From: Sporisorium sorghi
Taxonomy: Eukaryota > Basidiomycota > Ustilaginomycetes > Ustilaginales > Ustilaginaceae
Length of the DNA stretch: 64,000 bases
Reading direction: 5' to 3'
Assembly: GCA_023212695.1 (NCBI GenBank)
Contig: JALCCG010000092.1
Coordinates: forward strand, 1 to 64,000
Shown: piece after piece, positions 49,654-59,473 of the stretch
How the letters are laid out: each line of letters opens with the position of its first letter
How positions within the stretch are numbered: position 1 is the first letter of the stretch
Notes under the pieces: generated by a model
What the model saw: only the letters and a program-made list of their open reading frames with translations
Database searches by the model: none
What the model was told of the DNA's origin: nothing
Made by a program: the position numbers and the translations under genes

Positions 49654-49790
49654 GTTTGATATTGGAGAGAGGTGGATGTGGTTCGCTATGGATCATGTTG
49701 AAGGAGAGAAGGTCGGACGACATGCGCGTCAAAAGGTAGATAGAGGTGCATCAAGCCGCACGAGAAACAACGTGCGCATCGCTTATCGCC

Positions 49791-49820
49791 GATTTTGGCC
49801 GATTTTGGCCGATTTTGGCT
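49791..49820. repeat. Three tandem copies of GATTTTGGCC
   Basis: Copies at 49791-49800, 49801-49810 and 49811-49820 (the last ends in T). They lie about 140 bp upstream of the GPI12 start. Confidence 0.9.
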
Positions 49821-50780
49821 TTTGTGTACATTGACGGTGTAACATCTGCGAAAAATCGGCAGCTGCAGCTGCTCTCGCCATCGCATGTCGTCTTTCAGCT
49901 GGCGTCCATCTGGGAGCAGAGAGAGGCCTGCACTGCGAATTCTGATGAAAGAGTTGCCGTTGTGCCCGTCTTACGAAGCGATTTCCCGCTCTTGTTCATC
50001 GGGGTCCAGAAGCACATGGACAGCTCTGGTCAAGAAATGTCTCAGCTGTGCTCCTTCTGAGTTTGTAGTCTCGGCGTCGAGACCTTCTCTCTGCCAACTT
50101 CCACTTCTGCACCTCTTTCCCATACACCTTGGCCGTCCCGACCCTGCAGCAAGAGCTCTTTTTTCTTTTCTTTTCTTTTCTTTTTCCGGTTGCCGTTTGA
50201 TGCTCTCTTCATGATCCTCTTCGAAGACCGCTCTCCCCGTCCTTGCTCGCTTGTCTCGTCTCGTTGTCCTTGTCCTTGTCTTCCTTTGGTTCATTCTGCC
50301 CGACGTCGCAAGCCTGCTTGACAACCTCTCCGCCCCTTTCCCCTCTGCCCTGATCCCACCCTCGACACACGCACCCTCTTTGTGTCGTGCTCAACAGCGC
50401 AACACCCACACACGCATAAAAAGCTTTTGCACACGCCACCCCCCCTAGCCTCCTTTCATAACAAAAGCCACGTTGTGCGCACGCATCAAACACAAGCTCC
50501 TCGGCGACCTTGTTTGCGACGCGCTCCGACACCCACACACACGCACGCACGCAAGACGACGGTCCAAGCTCGGGCTAAGTTAGCGCTCAATAGCTTAGAG
50601 CAACGCACTTTGCGCGGTCCCACTAGAGTTAGCAGCAAAGTGGCGAACAGGCTTTCTCGGCGTTGCCCCTGTTTGCGCTTTGCCACACTCGTATCTTTGC
50701 ATTTCGGCATCCTGCGAGCACTTTTCCTCAAGATCAGTGCTCAGACCGCCTCTTTGAGAGCGTAAACTAGCTTTTGCTCA

Positions 50781-50783
<3 letters not shown>

Positions 50784-50822
<39 letters not shown>

Positions 50823-50829
50823 TATATAT
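50784..50829 (+). promoter_or_regulatory. T36 tract followed by TATATATA
   Basis: 36 consecutive T and then ATATATATAT, ending about 57 bp before the ATG at 50887. It is probably a nucleosome-excluding core promoter element or leader of the coiled-coil gene. Confidence 0.5.
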
Positions 50830-50886
50830 TTTTTATAATACTTTTACCTTCGTCCATCTCAATCCTCATTCAAAGCCACACGCAAC

Positions 50887-53328
50887 ATGCACACTTCACA
50901 CCAACGCAGCGGCCTCGATCCTTCGCGCACAGCCCCCTCGCTCGACGCTTCTGCCGAGATCGTCCGCGCCACCAAGATCAGTACGGCCCAAGCGTCGCCC
51001 GTACTGCACTACCGCACGCGCTCCCGGTCCTCCAACTCGCTTTCCACAGAAGAAACCGCCTCGCCGCAGCTCGCTAGCCCCGCATTAGCGTCTACCAGTG
51101 CGTCCAGTGGCGGCTCGGCTCGTATCATGCCCTCGCCCATCCCGCCGCCGTGTGCTGCTCTCCCGCCGACTCCTGGAATGGCTACCTCGCCCGTGATGGG
51201 CAGTTTGCCCTATCGCACCAGCGGCGGGGGCAGCGCCAACAGGAACAGCGTGCTCAGCAAGAGCAGCCTGCGCAGCCTGCGCAGCAACACGAATTGGAGG
51301 CATCTCAATGTCGGCCTGACCCACGACGAGCATGCGGAGCTCGTGCAGAAGATTTTGGCTGATTTGAGACCTGCTTCTCACAACTCTACTACCAACAACA
51401 ACAACAACAACAAGGCGGAAATGACGAGCCCTTCGACCTCTCGCGCCTACTCACCCGCTTCCACCATCGCCTCGGCTGCACACCAGCGTCTCGCCGCCAA
51501 CAAGATGTCTGCCCGTCTCAGCACCGGCAGCAGCGTCAACGGCAATGCCAACGCCAAACGATTCAGCGCATCTTCTCAGAGCGACGAGTCGAACAACAGC
51601 AGCAGCAGGAACAGCCACGCATCCAAGCTGTCGACGTCGACCACGCCGCTGCTGAGCCAGAGTCGAACGCCCACACCTACCACGCCCGCTCCCGACGCCG
51701 CATCGGAGGCGGTGAAGACGGACAAACCCGCAGACGGCGCTGACACCGCAAGTGGAGGGGCGGACAAGGCGGTGCTGACGCCCACGGCTGCGCTCGAGAG
51801 TCTGCGCGTGCTCGAGAACAGCTTCCAGCGCTCCTCCCTGCACCTGCCTCGCGAGGACGCCACTACCGCACACGACTCGAAGCTCTCGTCGCCCACCACG
51901 GCCGTAGCCGCTTCCCCGACGCGCTCGACTTCCGACGACAAGGATAGCAGCGCACCACGAAAGCGCAGCAGCTCGTACCGCAAATCCGTGCCCACGCTGA
52001 ACCAGCTCGACGGCGTCGACGCGCTCGGCATCGCCCCCGCTAAAGACGCGCTGCACTCGCCGACATCCGAACACGCGGACTCGGTAGCGAGCACAGAGAC
52101 GCCGAGCTGGATCGCATCGCTCACGGCGCTCGAGGCGATCCGCGTGCTTGCCTTCCAGCACGACGTCGCCGAGGCCCTGGCTCAGCCTGCTGCTGCTGCT
52201 GCAGAAGCGACGGCGGACGAAGTGAGTGCGCTGAGGTATGCGCTCAAGTTCGCTATTGCGCGCGCGGACAGGCTGGCCGAGGCGCTCGGTCGTGCTAACG
52301 ACGACAAGGCCAGGGTGGAGAACGAGCTGGAGATTCTGAGGCGGAACGTGCTGTCGATGCTCGGGTCGAGGAGTATCTTTGGTGGCGAGGCGGCGGGGCG
52401 TCGGGGTGGAAGGCGTGGGGCCGCGGCGGTGGTGGAGGACGAGGTGGTGCCCGAGGAGGAGGAGGAGGAAGAGGACGGGGAGCTGTTCGAGGATGCCCAG
52501 TCGGCGCACAGCGGACGAGCACCGCGTCGCCAGCAGCAAAAGCGAAGCGTCGAGGTCCAGTCTCGCCGCAGCAGCAGCAGCACTGTTCCCGCCAACCCTC
52601 GTGCTGCACGAGCAGCTCGTGAGCCCTCTGCGTCCGAAAACGCGCCTGTCAAGCCTACAGCTCCAAGCGGTGGGGTGAGCATCGCCTCGCTGCGCGCCAA
52701 AGCGACCTCCTCCCCCTCCCCCGCCGCCGCGACAGCTTCGCCGGCAGCGCAGCGCTACGCCCCGCCCACGCGCAAAGCCCCCGATGCCGCTGACTCCTCT
52801 TCCTCGGAGGATGACGACGACGAGGACGAATTCGACATGCTATTCGGCAAGCCCACACGGCGCATCGCACCCGAAGTATCCATGGCCGACTTCCTCAACG
52901 CCAGCCGCATGAGCAAGATCGAGATCGAACAGCACGATGCGCGCCGCCAGCTCGAGCGCTCGCTCGACGACGCCGCCTCCACCAACTCGCGCGCCCCGCT
53001 CACGGGCTCTGCGGGTTTCGTGAACCGCAGAGGCCTGTTCAAGAGTTTGACGAAGATCGTCGACCAGCGCTCAGTGGTTCGCCGATCCAGCACGACGTTC
53101 TTGGCCCCGCCGCCGAGCGAGAAACCAAGCCGGCTGAGCAGGGCGCACAGCACGTCACTGAACGAGGCCAAGGTGGCGTACGGCGACAGTATTATTCCGA
53201 CCTACCCCGGATCGGTGGGTAGAAAGGGCGTCGGGTTCCAGCAGAAGAGCAACTCGAGCATGTCGCTCAACTCGATCAGGGAGAGCTTGGAGAAGCATGG
53301 CTTGCGCGAGGCTGGGATCCGGACCTGA
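50887..53328 (+). CDS. Unrecognised Ser-rich protein with a central coiled coil, 813 aa
   Basis: Unbroken frame whose first ATG lies shortly after a T36/TATA-like tract. Most of the chain is Ser/Ala/Thr/Pro-rich and predicted disordered. Possible ordered parts are an N-terminal helix near 138-160 (NWRHLNVGLTHDEHAELVQK), a helical and coiled-coil region at about 418-500 (ASLTALEAIRVLAFQHDVAE... AIARADRLAEALGRANDDKA... VENELEILRRNVLSMLG), an acidic patch near 520-540, and a C-terminal region with EFDMLFGKPTRRIAPEVSMA. The last 150 residues carry many basic Ser sites (VVRRSSTTF). This is consistent with a polarity or septin-associated scaffold, but no family was recognised. Confidence 0.8.
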   Translation: MHTSHQRSGLDPSRTAPSLDASAEIVRATKISTAQASPVLHYRTRSRSSNSLSTEETASPQLASPALASTSASSGGSARIMPSPIPPPCAALPPTPGMATSPVMGSLPYRTSGGGSANRNSVLSKSSLRSLRSNTNWRHLNVGLTHDEHAELVQKILADLRPASHNSTTNNNNNNKAEMTSPSTSRAYSPASTIASAAHQRLAANKMSARLSTGSSVNGNANAKRFSASSQSDESNNSSSRNSHASKLSTSTTPLLSQSRTPTPTTPAPDAASEAVKTDKPADGADTASGGADKAVLTPTAALESLRVLENSFQRSSLHLPREDATTAHDSKLSSPTTAVAASPTRSTSDDKDSSAPRKRSSSYRKSVPTLNQLDGVDALGIAPAKDALHSPTSEHADSVASTETPSWIASLTALEAIRVLAFQHDVAEALAQPAAAAAEATADEVSALRYALKFAIARADRLAEALGRANDDKARVENELEILRRNVLSMLGSRSIFGGEAAGRRGGRRGAAAVVEDEVVPEEEEEEEDGELFEDAQSAHSGRAPRRQQQKRSVEVQSRRSSSSTVPANPRAARAAREPSASENAPVKPTAPSGGVSIASLRAKATSSPSPAAATASPAAQRYAPPTRKAPDAADSSSSEDDDDEDEFDMLFGKPTRRIAPEVSMADFLNASRMSKIEIEQHDARRQLERSLDDAASTNSRAPLTGSAGFVNRRGLFKSLTKIVDQRSVVRRSSTTFLAPPPSEKPSRLSRAHSTSLNEAKVAYGDSIIPTYPGSVGRKGVGFQQKSNSSMSLNSIRESLEKHGLREAGIRT

Positions 53329-53485
53329 TGGTTGGTGTGGTTGCTTTGTTGTCGATACACACGTTCGTTTGAATCACTCTCATTTGCGTCTCTACACTCT
53401 CTCTATCTGTGCCACGCTGTGCGTTCGTGTGAGGAGTTGCATTGTGCATGAGCAAGTGTGGTAACAAGACCCGTGATCGAAAGCG

Positions 53486-55033
53486 CTACTGCTGCTGCTG
53501 CTGCTGCTGCTGCTGAGCCAGATAGTACTCCTCGGCCTGCTGAATGCACCTCGTATTCGCACCCAGCTTGTTGATCGTCTCGACATACTCGTCCTCCTCG
53601 ACACTATCGTAGACAATCCCACCCCCAGCCTGCAAATACGCATACCCGTCTTTGAACGTCATGGTCCTGATTGCAATGCACACGTCCATCTCGTTCTCTG
53701 CGAAATCGATCCTGCCCACTGCGCCCGCATACACGCCGCGCTTCTCCTTCTCGAGCTCGCTCACCAGCTCGATGGCGCGGATCTTGGGCGCACCGCTCAC
53801 CGTGCCCGCGGGGAAAATCGAGCGCAGCGCATCGAAGCGCGACTTGCCGGTGCGCAGCTGGCCCGTGATGCGCGAGGTGAGGTGCATCACATGCGAGAAC
53901 TTCTCGACCGTCATGAACGTCTCGACCTGCGTGCTGGACGGGTCGCACACGCGGTTGATGTCGTTGCGCGCCAGGTCGACGAGCATGACGTGTTCGGCTT
54001 GATCTTTCACAGAGCTCGCGAGCTGCGCCGCCAGCTCGGCATCCTCCGCATCGCTAGCCCCGCGCTTGACAGTGCCCGCGATGGCGTGCACCGCCACTTT
54101 GCCCGCTTCGATCTTGCACAGCGTCTCCGGCGACGCACCCACGAGCTGGCAGTCGCCGCAGTCGACGTAGAACATGTACGGCGACGGATTGACCTGGCGC
54201 AGGTGGCGGTAGCAGTTGAAGGCGTGCAGCGTGGTTCGACGCCTGAGGCGCTGCGAGGGCACAGCTTGGATGATGTCGCCCTTGACGATGTTTTTGCGCA
54301 ACGAGGTGACAAAGCCTTCGTAGCCGGCCTTGCCGACGTTGGAGACGGATTCCTGGCCGGTGAGGATGGGCGGTTGGACGGGCAAAGGCGTAGTGGCAGC
54401 AGTGAGCGCCTTGATGAGACCGTTGACTTTGTCGCCTGCCTTGGCGTACAGCGCCTCGACGTCGGCGGGTGTCGCGTTTTTAGCCAACTCGGCAGGGAGG
54501 TGGACGTGGCTGACGCATCGCACAGTGCTGTATACGTGGTCGAACACGATCAACGAGTCGGCGACCATAAAGACACTCTCTGGGATACCGAGCACATCCT
54601 TGAGCTCGCGCTTGGTTCGAGGCTCAAAGTACTGGACGCAGTCGTAGCTGATGTAACCGATAGCACCGCCCGTGAACGTCGGCAAGCCTTGCACGGCAAT
54701 GTACTTGTACGGACTGAGCTCCTTTTCGATGGCCAGCAGCGGGTCGCCTTCCGCATCGAGCCCTGGTCCTGTACGGATGATCTTGAGCGGGTCGGAGCCG
54801 ATGAACGAGTATCTACCGATCTTTTCACCGCCAGTGACGGATTCGAACAGGAACGAGCGACGGTTGGCGTCGGCACCGTTGGAGAGCTTGAGGTAGGCTG
54901 TGACGGGTGTGAGAAGGTCGGAGGGGAGTGATGTGTAGACTGGGATGATGTTGCCCGCCGGGTTGGCGGAGAGAAGGGCAGCCTTGACCTCGTCGAGGGA
55001 AGGCTTGAGTGCGTGCTGTTGCGTGCCGTCCAT
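53486..55033 (-). CDS. TRP2: Anthranilate synthase component I
   Basis: 515 aa from the ATG at 55033 ([20 protein letters not shown]), very similar in layout to yeast Trp2 (507 aa). It converts chorismate to anthranilate with the glutamine amidotransferase subunit, the first step of tryptophan synthesis. The N-terminal regulatory region contains [20 protein letters not shown] and [20 protein letters not shown], the area where tryptophan binds in homologues. The chorismate-binding domain carries [74 protein letters not shown] and [11 protein letters not shown]. The frame remains open 33 codons upstream to an ATG at 55132 directly followed by a GTAAGT. Unusual: the protein ends in nine Gln encoded by a CTG repeat next to the stop codon. 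Confidence 0.95.
   Translation of the reverse strand: MDGTQQHALKPSLDEVKAALLSANPAGNIIPVYTSLPSDLLTPVTAYLKLSNGADANRRSFLFESVTGGEKIGRYSFIGSDPLKIIRTGPGLDAEGDPLLAIEKELSPYKYIAVQGLPTFTGGAIGYISYDCVQYFEPRTKRELKDVLGIPESVFMVADSLIVFDHVYSTVRCVSHVHLPAELAKNATPADVEALYAKAGDKVNGLIKALTAATTPLPVQPPILTGQESVSNVGKAGYEGFVTSLRKNIVKGDIIQAVPSQRLRRRTTLHAFNCYRHLRQVNPSPYMFYVDCGDCQLVGASPETLCKIEAGKVAVHAIAGTVKRGASDAEDAELAAQLASSVKDQAEHVMLVDLARNDINRVCDPSSTQVETFMTVEKFSHVMHLTSRITGQLRTGKSRFDALRSIFPAGTVSGAPKIRAIELVSELEKEKRGVYAGAVGRIDFAENEMDVCIAIRTMTFKDGYAYLQAGGGIVYDSVEEDEYVETINKLGANTRCIQQAEEYYLAQQQQQQQQQ
53489..53515. repeat. CTG repeat, terminal poly-Gln of TRP2
   Basis: Nine CTG units on the plus strand (CAG on the coding strand), immediately before the TAG stop at 53488-53486. 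Confidence 0.9.
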
Positions 55034-55917
55034 GTTTTGCAGATGTAGATTGAGGGGGTTTGAAGAATGAATGGTTAGCGAGACCACGTACTGTTGAAGG
55101 AGCTGTTCAGAGGCTAGACTTACCAAAGCCATATTTGTAGGTGCTCGTTCTGATACGAGACTCTATCTGAGGTTGAGGGATGATGCAATGCAGTGGGCCG
55201 AGAGTTTGCCGGTTGAGAGGTGCAAGATCAAATGAGGGAAGCAGGGCAAGGGCGACAAAGCTTGATTACGATCAGAAATTTATAAAGATGACGCGTTACC
55301 AGCTTCGTAGGTTGGTTGTGGGAGGATGGTGGGTTGGCGTGTGAGTTGCGTGTCACGGCAAGAGGGACGAGCGGTGGGCGAATGTCACAGAGGGGGGGGG
55401 TTGCCAAATGAGGTCGAAGCTGGTTGTGTGGGTGGGGTTTGTTGCGGCCGCCGTGGTTGTTTCGACAATCGGGTAGTTGGGCGCCGAGTTGGTCAATAAC
55501 TGATGTCAGTCAGAGCGAGGACCGACGAGCGTGTGAGAGAGTCGACGCCGATGCAAATGGTTGATGGTGATGTTTGGACGAGAGTGATCAAAGTCGACTG
55601 TTGACGAAGGGAAGGACAAGACAACCTGTCACAAAATAATCGCCATTTTGAGTCACTTGACACCTGAATTTCCCTCTTTTTTTGTGCTTCATTTTCTGTG
55701 TCACTTTTTTTTTTTTTTTTGCATTTCTTTTTGCCGGATTTCTTCTTGGATCACCGATGCTCGAATTGAGTCTAAATCGAATCGGTCGATTTTCGAGCAA
55801 TGTGTCACCAAATATCCGACAACGACCATGACGATCTTCGACTCGTTCTTCCCTCTTCACAACCACCAACCACCCGTCGCATCTCAACGCGCCTCTTGAT
55901 CGGGAAAGCGCCACACC
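55034..55917. other. Divergent promoter region of TRP2 and SF3A1
   Basis: About 880 bp. It holds a possible in-frame upstream ATG and 5' splice-site-like GTAAGT for TRP2 (55132-55118, minus), a run of 9 G at 55392-55400, and a run of about 15 T at 55706-55720 on the SF3A1 coding strand. No other gene was seen. Confidence 0.5.
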
Positions 55918-58077
55918 ATGGCGCCCGCGCTCAACCTTCCAGCGCCTGCGCATGGCACGGACAACACGCTCGCCTCCTCGGTACCCTCTTCCAAGTTCGC
56001 TTCGACGGGCGGTATCATCTATCCGCCGCCCGAACTGCGCAGGACCATCGATAAGGCAGCAGAGCTTATCGCAAAGAAAGATCCTTCCTTCGAGAACAAT
56101 ATCAAAGCAGCAGAACAGAACAATCCTAAATTCGCCTTTCTCAAGGAGGACGATGCCTACCACGCCTACTACGCTTCCCGCCGTGATGCGGTTCGACGTG
56201 GCGAGACCTTGACACCAGTCGCAGCCGATGCTCAGTCTGCAGGCAACGCTTCAGCACAGCGAGGCTCTGGCTCGGCACAATCGGCGGATGCTGCGTCTGG
56301 CTCGTCCACACAGGCTCCTCCAGAGCCGCAGCCATTCCAGTTCTCTGCCGACCTGCCCAACATCACTGCGCTCGACCTCGACGTTCTGAAACTCACCGCT
56401 CTCTTCACAGCGCGCAAGGGTCGCTCGTTTGCGACCTCGCTTCTTTCCCGCGAGTCCAAATCGTACCAATTCGAATTCCTTCGACCATCCCACTCGCTTT
56501 TCGCCTACTTCAATCACCTCGTCGAGCAGTATCAAAAGGTCATCTCTCCTTCTCCTGCACTCCTCGACAATGTCAAGCTCGGCGCATATGGTACCACCGA
56601 CTCTGCATCCATCGCACAGCAGCGTGCAAAATCATCGCTGGGAGCAGGAAAAGGCGGCGCAAGGCCACACGTCTTGGAACAGGCCAAGGCGCGTGCAGAG
56701 TGGGAAAAGTACTCGAGGGAGAAGCGCAAGAAGCACGATCAAGATCGGGAAAAGCAACGTCAAGCGTTTAACGAGATTGATTGGCAGGACTTTGTCGTCG
56801 TCGGCACCGTCGAGCTCACCGAGGCCGACCCGCATATCGACCTGCCACCACCGCGCTCGTTGCGAGAGATGGAGTCCATGACACTCGCACAGAAGAAGAT
56901 GGCCAGCATGATCATGGAGTCCGAAGCTGCCGCCGAGGATGTCGAGGACGTCGAAGAGCTCGCAATGCCGGGCAGACCTTCCACGTCTACATTCTCTCAA
57001 CCAGCTACGACATCTTCCTCTGCGACTCCAGTTGTCGAGGAGGTTTCCGGGAGAGGTGGCACGATCAAGGTGCGCAAAGATTATGTCCCGCGTGGTCTCG
57101 CATCTCGCGTCAACCCTTCTGGTGCTGCGCTTGCCATGACCCAGTGCCCCGTCTGCGGCGACCAAGTGGCCATCGACGAGATGGCCGAGCACGTCCGCTT
57201 CGAGCTCCTCAACCCGGCCTACCGCGAACAGCGTCGGCAGCTCGAAGCCAAGAAGGCTCAGCAGGCTGCGCTCCAAGCTGGTGCAGATCCCACTTACTAC
57301 CTCAAGCAACTTGCGTCAAGTCGTGCGGACGAGGACGAAGAAGCAAGACTCAAGAGGGAGGCCGAAGAGAAGAGACTGGCAAAGGAAAAGGAAAAGATCA
57401 TTTGGGACGGACATGCCAAATCGGGGCAGGCTGCTCGAGATTTGATCGCCAAGAACGTCGGCTTGGAACAAGAGATGAACAGGTTGTCGGGTAAACCTGT
57501 GGTCACGTTGCCAGAGTATGGCCCGCAGTTCCCAGGCATGGACGGAGCACCAGCAGCTGATGGTCAGGACGATCAGGATGAAGCGGATGACAAGCCGATC
57601 CAGCTACCCAAGGGAAGCTCGTTGCCCTCGAAACCGGTCACGGCATCACCTTCACCTGCTCCGCAATCTTTTGGAGCCGGTTTGAAGCGTCCTGCCTCAA
57701 CCGAGCTTTCGCCGCCGCCGCCACCACCACCACCTGCACCTCTGCCCTCTTCCACCGTCACACTCGAGAAAAAGACCGATGGAACGCTCCATCCAGAAAA
57801 GGCCTGGCTCGAAGCACATGCCAGCCCGACCGTTACGCTGACCCTCCAGCTACCGTCCCAAGACGGTGCAGAGTCCAGGCAAGAACCGTACGAAGCCGCA
57901 CTCAAATCCACCGTCGCCACACTGAGAGACTACGTCCATCAAGATCTACTCAACAGTGCCATCGCTGCCAGCAAGATCAAGATCAAGGTGCAGGGAAAAC
58001 CGGCGACGCTCAAGCAGACTTTGGCCTACTGGAATTTGACAGATGGCGATCAGGTCACGATCGACATTGTCAAGTAG
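55918..58077 (+). CDS. SF3A1: Splicing factor 3A subunit 1 (Prp21/SF3a120)
   Basis: 719 aa. It is a subunit of the U2 snRNP SF3a complex needed for branch-site recognition. SURP1 spans about 30-90 (YPPPELRRTIDKAAELIAKK... PKFAFL... HAYYASRRDAV). SURP2 spans about 155-220 (LDVLKLTALFTARKGRSFAT... FEFLRPSHSLFAYFNHLVEQ). A Pro-rich linker with VGTVELTEADPHIDLPPPRS is typical. A conserved CPVCGDQVAIDEMAEHVRFE motif lies near 410-430. After a Pro-rich run comes a C-terminal ubiquitin-like domain at about 640-719 (ASPTVTLTLQLPSQ... ATLKQTLAYWNLTDGDQVTI). The length is close to human SF3A1 (793 aa). The first ATG fits the start. Confidence 0.96.
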   Translation: MAPALNLPAPAHGTDNTLASSVPSSKFASTGGIIYPPPELRRTIDKAAELIAKKDPSFENNIKAAEQNNPKFAFLKEDDAYHAYYASRRDAVRRGETLTPVAADAQSAGNASAQRGSGSAQSADAASGSSTQAPPEPQPFQFSADLPNITALDLDVLKLTALFTARKGRSFATSLLSRESKSYQFEFLRPSHSLFAYFNHLVEQYQKVISPSPALLDNVKLGAYGTTDSASIAQQRAKSSLGAGKGGARPHVLEQAKARAEWEKYSREKRKKHDQDREKQRQAFNEIDWQDFVVVGTVELTEADPHIDLPPPRSLREMESMTLAQKKMASMIMESEAAAEDVEDVEELAMPGRPSTSTFSQPATTSSSATPVVEEVSGRGGTIKVRKDYVPRGLASRVNPSGAALAMTQCPVCGDQVAIDEMAEHVRFELLNPAYREQRRQLEAKKAQQAALQAGADPTYYLKQLASSRADEDEEARLKREAEEKRLAKEKEKIIWDGHAKSGQAARDLIAKNVGLEQEMNRLSGKPVVTLPEYGPQFPGMDGAPAADGQDDQDEADDKPIQLPKGSSLPSKPVTASPSPAPQSFGAGLKRPASTELSPPPPPPPPAPLPSSTVTLEKKTDGTLHPEKAWLEAHASPTVTLTLQLPSQDGAESRQEPYEAALKSTVATLRDYVHQDLLNSAIAASKIKIKVQGKPATLKQTLAYWNLTDGDQVTIDIVK

Positions 58078-59014
58078 TTGTCGCGAGTAGGGGTCTGGCA
58101 CAGGGGAATGTCGAAGCACTCCGCTGCTGTGCGGGACTTGACGATAAGCGCGCTCGAGATTGTGGTGTGTTGGTTGATTTGCGACATGCGAGAGGGCGTA
58201 GATTCGGCTGTGAGGAGGGATAGCCGTCCCTTTGTTGAGGGCGACGCGGGAGACTGCGGTGCATGATAGGTACAAGGTCCTGTCACGGGCCTGATCAAGT
58301 CGTCTGTCAAGGTCATGACAAAAGCAGAGGTGTCCCAGGACACCCCCGACTTGCACTAGCTCACTGAGGTTGATACTGGCCGGAGGAACCCAGGCGACTC
58401 TCGCCCTTGTCGGCAGCGGCCGGAGGCCCCACCCTCGTTTGTGAAGGTGGTGCCGGGCGTTCAACTTGTTGGGCGGCGGGTTAGGCTTTGTCCAAGTGTT
58501 GACTGGGCTCTCACTAGAGACTTCCATGTCTCTGGCAGTCCAGTGCGCACGCACTGGAGGGGGAAATGGATCCCCCGGAAACGGCGAATGCAGACATTGT
58601 ATTAACAAGACTCGAGGCATTTCTAGACACGGGCAGCGAGACGATTGACGAGTTTTTGGGCGTGGGGCACTTAGGGGAACATGCAAAAGAGTCGGGAAGG
58701 TTATCAGAATCGGCCGTCGATGAGAACGTTGTTGTGAGCGCGGGCGTCACTGGTCATCGAGCGATGGTGGATGTGGATGTAGAATTCCAAATCCTCCGAG
58801 GCAAACCAGATGTTGCAGGTGTTAGGCGCCTGGGGTCTGAGAACCTCAACAGCGAGAGTGGGTAGTTGTCGAGGCCAGGGGCGGTAGTCTGGGATCGGAG
58901 GCTCGGTACGACGCTAGTGGGCGCGGGGCAGATATGCAGGAAAGATCTTGGGATTCCACCTACAGAGTGAGTAGAGTAAAATACAATCGACGAGAAGAAG
59001 AGAGGTTGGAGACT
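58078..59014. other. Gene-poor GC-rich region downstream of SF3A1
   Basis: About 940 bp. Short frames on both strands (58566-58865 plus, 58514-58750 minus, 57946-58686 minus) overlap one another and have no recognisable protein. The striking content is the hairpin series described at 58329-58584. Confidence 0.5.
58329..58584. ncRNA. Candidate structured RNA: consecutive perfect hairpins
   Basis: Perfect stems visible, in order: GGTGTCC/GGACACC at 58329-58344, GGCGA/TCGCC at 58393-58405, CCACC/GGTGG at 58429-58450, nested GACTG/CAGTC and AGAGAC/GTCTCT at 58501-58540, CCAGTGCG/CGCACTGG at 58540-58557, GGGGGA/TCCCCC at 58559-58576, and CCG-GAAA-CGG at 58575-58584, a GNRA tetraloop that competes with the previous stem. 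Strand and class are unknown. On the minus strand, GGAAGTCTCT (58525-58516) and ACAGAC (58307-58302) are spaced about 220 nt apart and can pair over four bases, as the P4 helix of RNase P or MRP RNA would; this is only a hypothesis. It could also be SF3A1 3' UTR structure. Confidence 0.35.
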
Positions 59015-59302
59015 TCACACCATGCTCAGAACAGCCTCCCCGCTCGGTGGCCAATGCCGCAGCCACCAGGTCGGGTCGCTCAATCTCCCGATCTCTCCGC
59101 GATCGATCCATCCCAACGCGATCCATAACAGCAGGCTCCGGCGACTTGGAGGGACAAGACGTTGCGGGGCTGAGCGTCTGGCCAGTGCACGGACGTTGCG
59201 GTTGTTGATCTCAGACAGACGGCGTTTCGCCAGGTTCATGACTCCGTAGTACGCTGCCTGGCTTCCTTGGAGTGTCTGGAAGCCGAAGTCCGAATGGTCC
59301 AT
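59015..59302 (-). CDS. Small hydrophobic protein, possible member of the 59-64 kb family
   Basis: 95 codons from the first in-frame ATG (MDHSDFGFQTLQGSQAAYYG); the frame is open further upstream to about 59446 without an ATG. There is a hydrophobic stretch at about 14-25 and a second at about 58-69 (RRSLLLWIALGWI), separated by a basic loop (RALARRSAPQRLVPPSRR). The layout matches the plus-strand small genes that follow, and DFGF at the start of the first hydrophobic part resembles their GYG/GYI. It is divergent from the gene at 59474. It may be a remnant or lack its first exon; another ATG in a different frame at 59424 could belong to it. Confidence 0.35.
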   Translation of the reverse strand: MDHSDFGFQTLQGSQAAYYGVMNLAKRRLSEINNRNVRALARRSAPQRLVPPSRRSLLLWIALGWIDRGEIGRLSDPTWWLRHWPPSGEAVLSMV

Positions 59303-59473
59303 GCAGTTGTATGTTGCGTCAATGACGTCAAAGTCAGTCCAGTGGACGTGGGTACCCGTGGTAAACCAGCGAATCGAGAGCTTGAGCGGTAGAGGGAGAA
59401 GAGGGTTGAAGCAGCGTTCGGCATACCTTCGCAAGGATGAGAGGGATCACTATCCACATCCTTTCCCAACAAC

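Larger units (their letters stand above)
49654..50886. other. Divergent promoter region with three 10-bp repeats and T36
   Basis: About 1.23 kb between GPI12 and the coiled-coil gene. It contains three tandem copies of GATTTTGGC(C/T) at 49791-49820, a TTTTC repeat near 50160-50185, AC-rich patches near 50529-50550, and T36 at 50784-50819 followed by TATATATA. No protein-like frame was seen. Confidence 0.6.

Noticed and set aside
58466..58490. CCTAACCC on the minus strand as a possible telomerase RNA template
   Set aside because: An 8-base match is expected by chance several times in a window of this size; no pseudoknot was visible.
57946..58686. 246-codon minus frame overlapping the SF3A1 3' end
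   Set aside because: Shadow of SF3A1 plus downstream sequence, with no ordered protein character.
58566..58865. 99-codon plus frame (MDPPETANADIVLTRLEAFL)
   Set aside because: It overlaps the hairpin region and two antisense frames; no support beyond being open.
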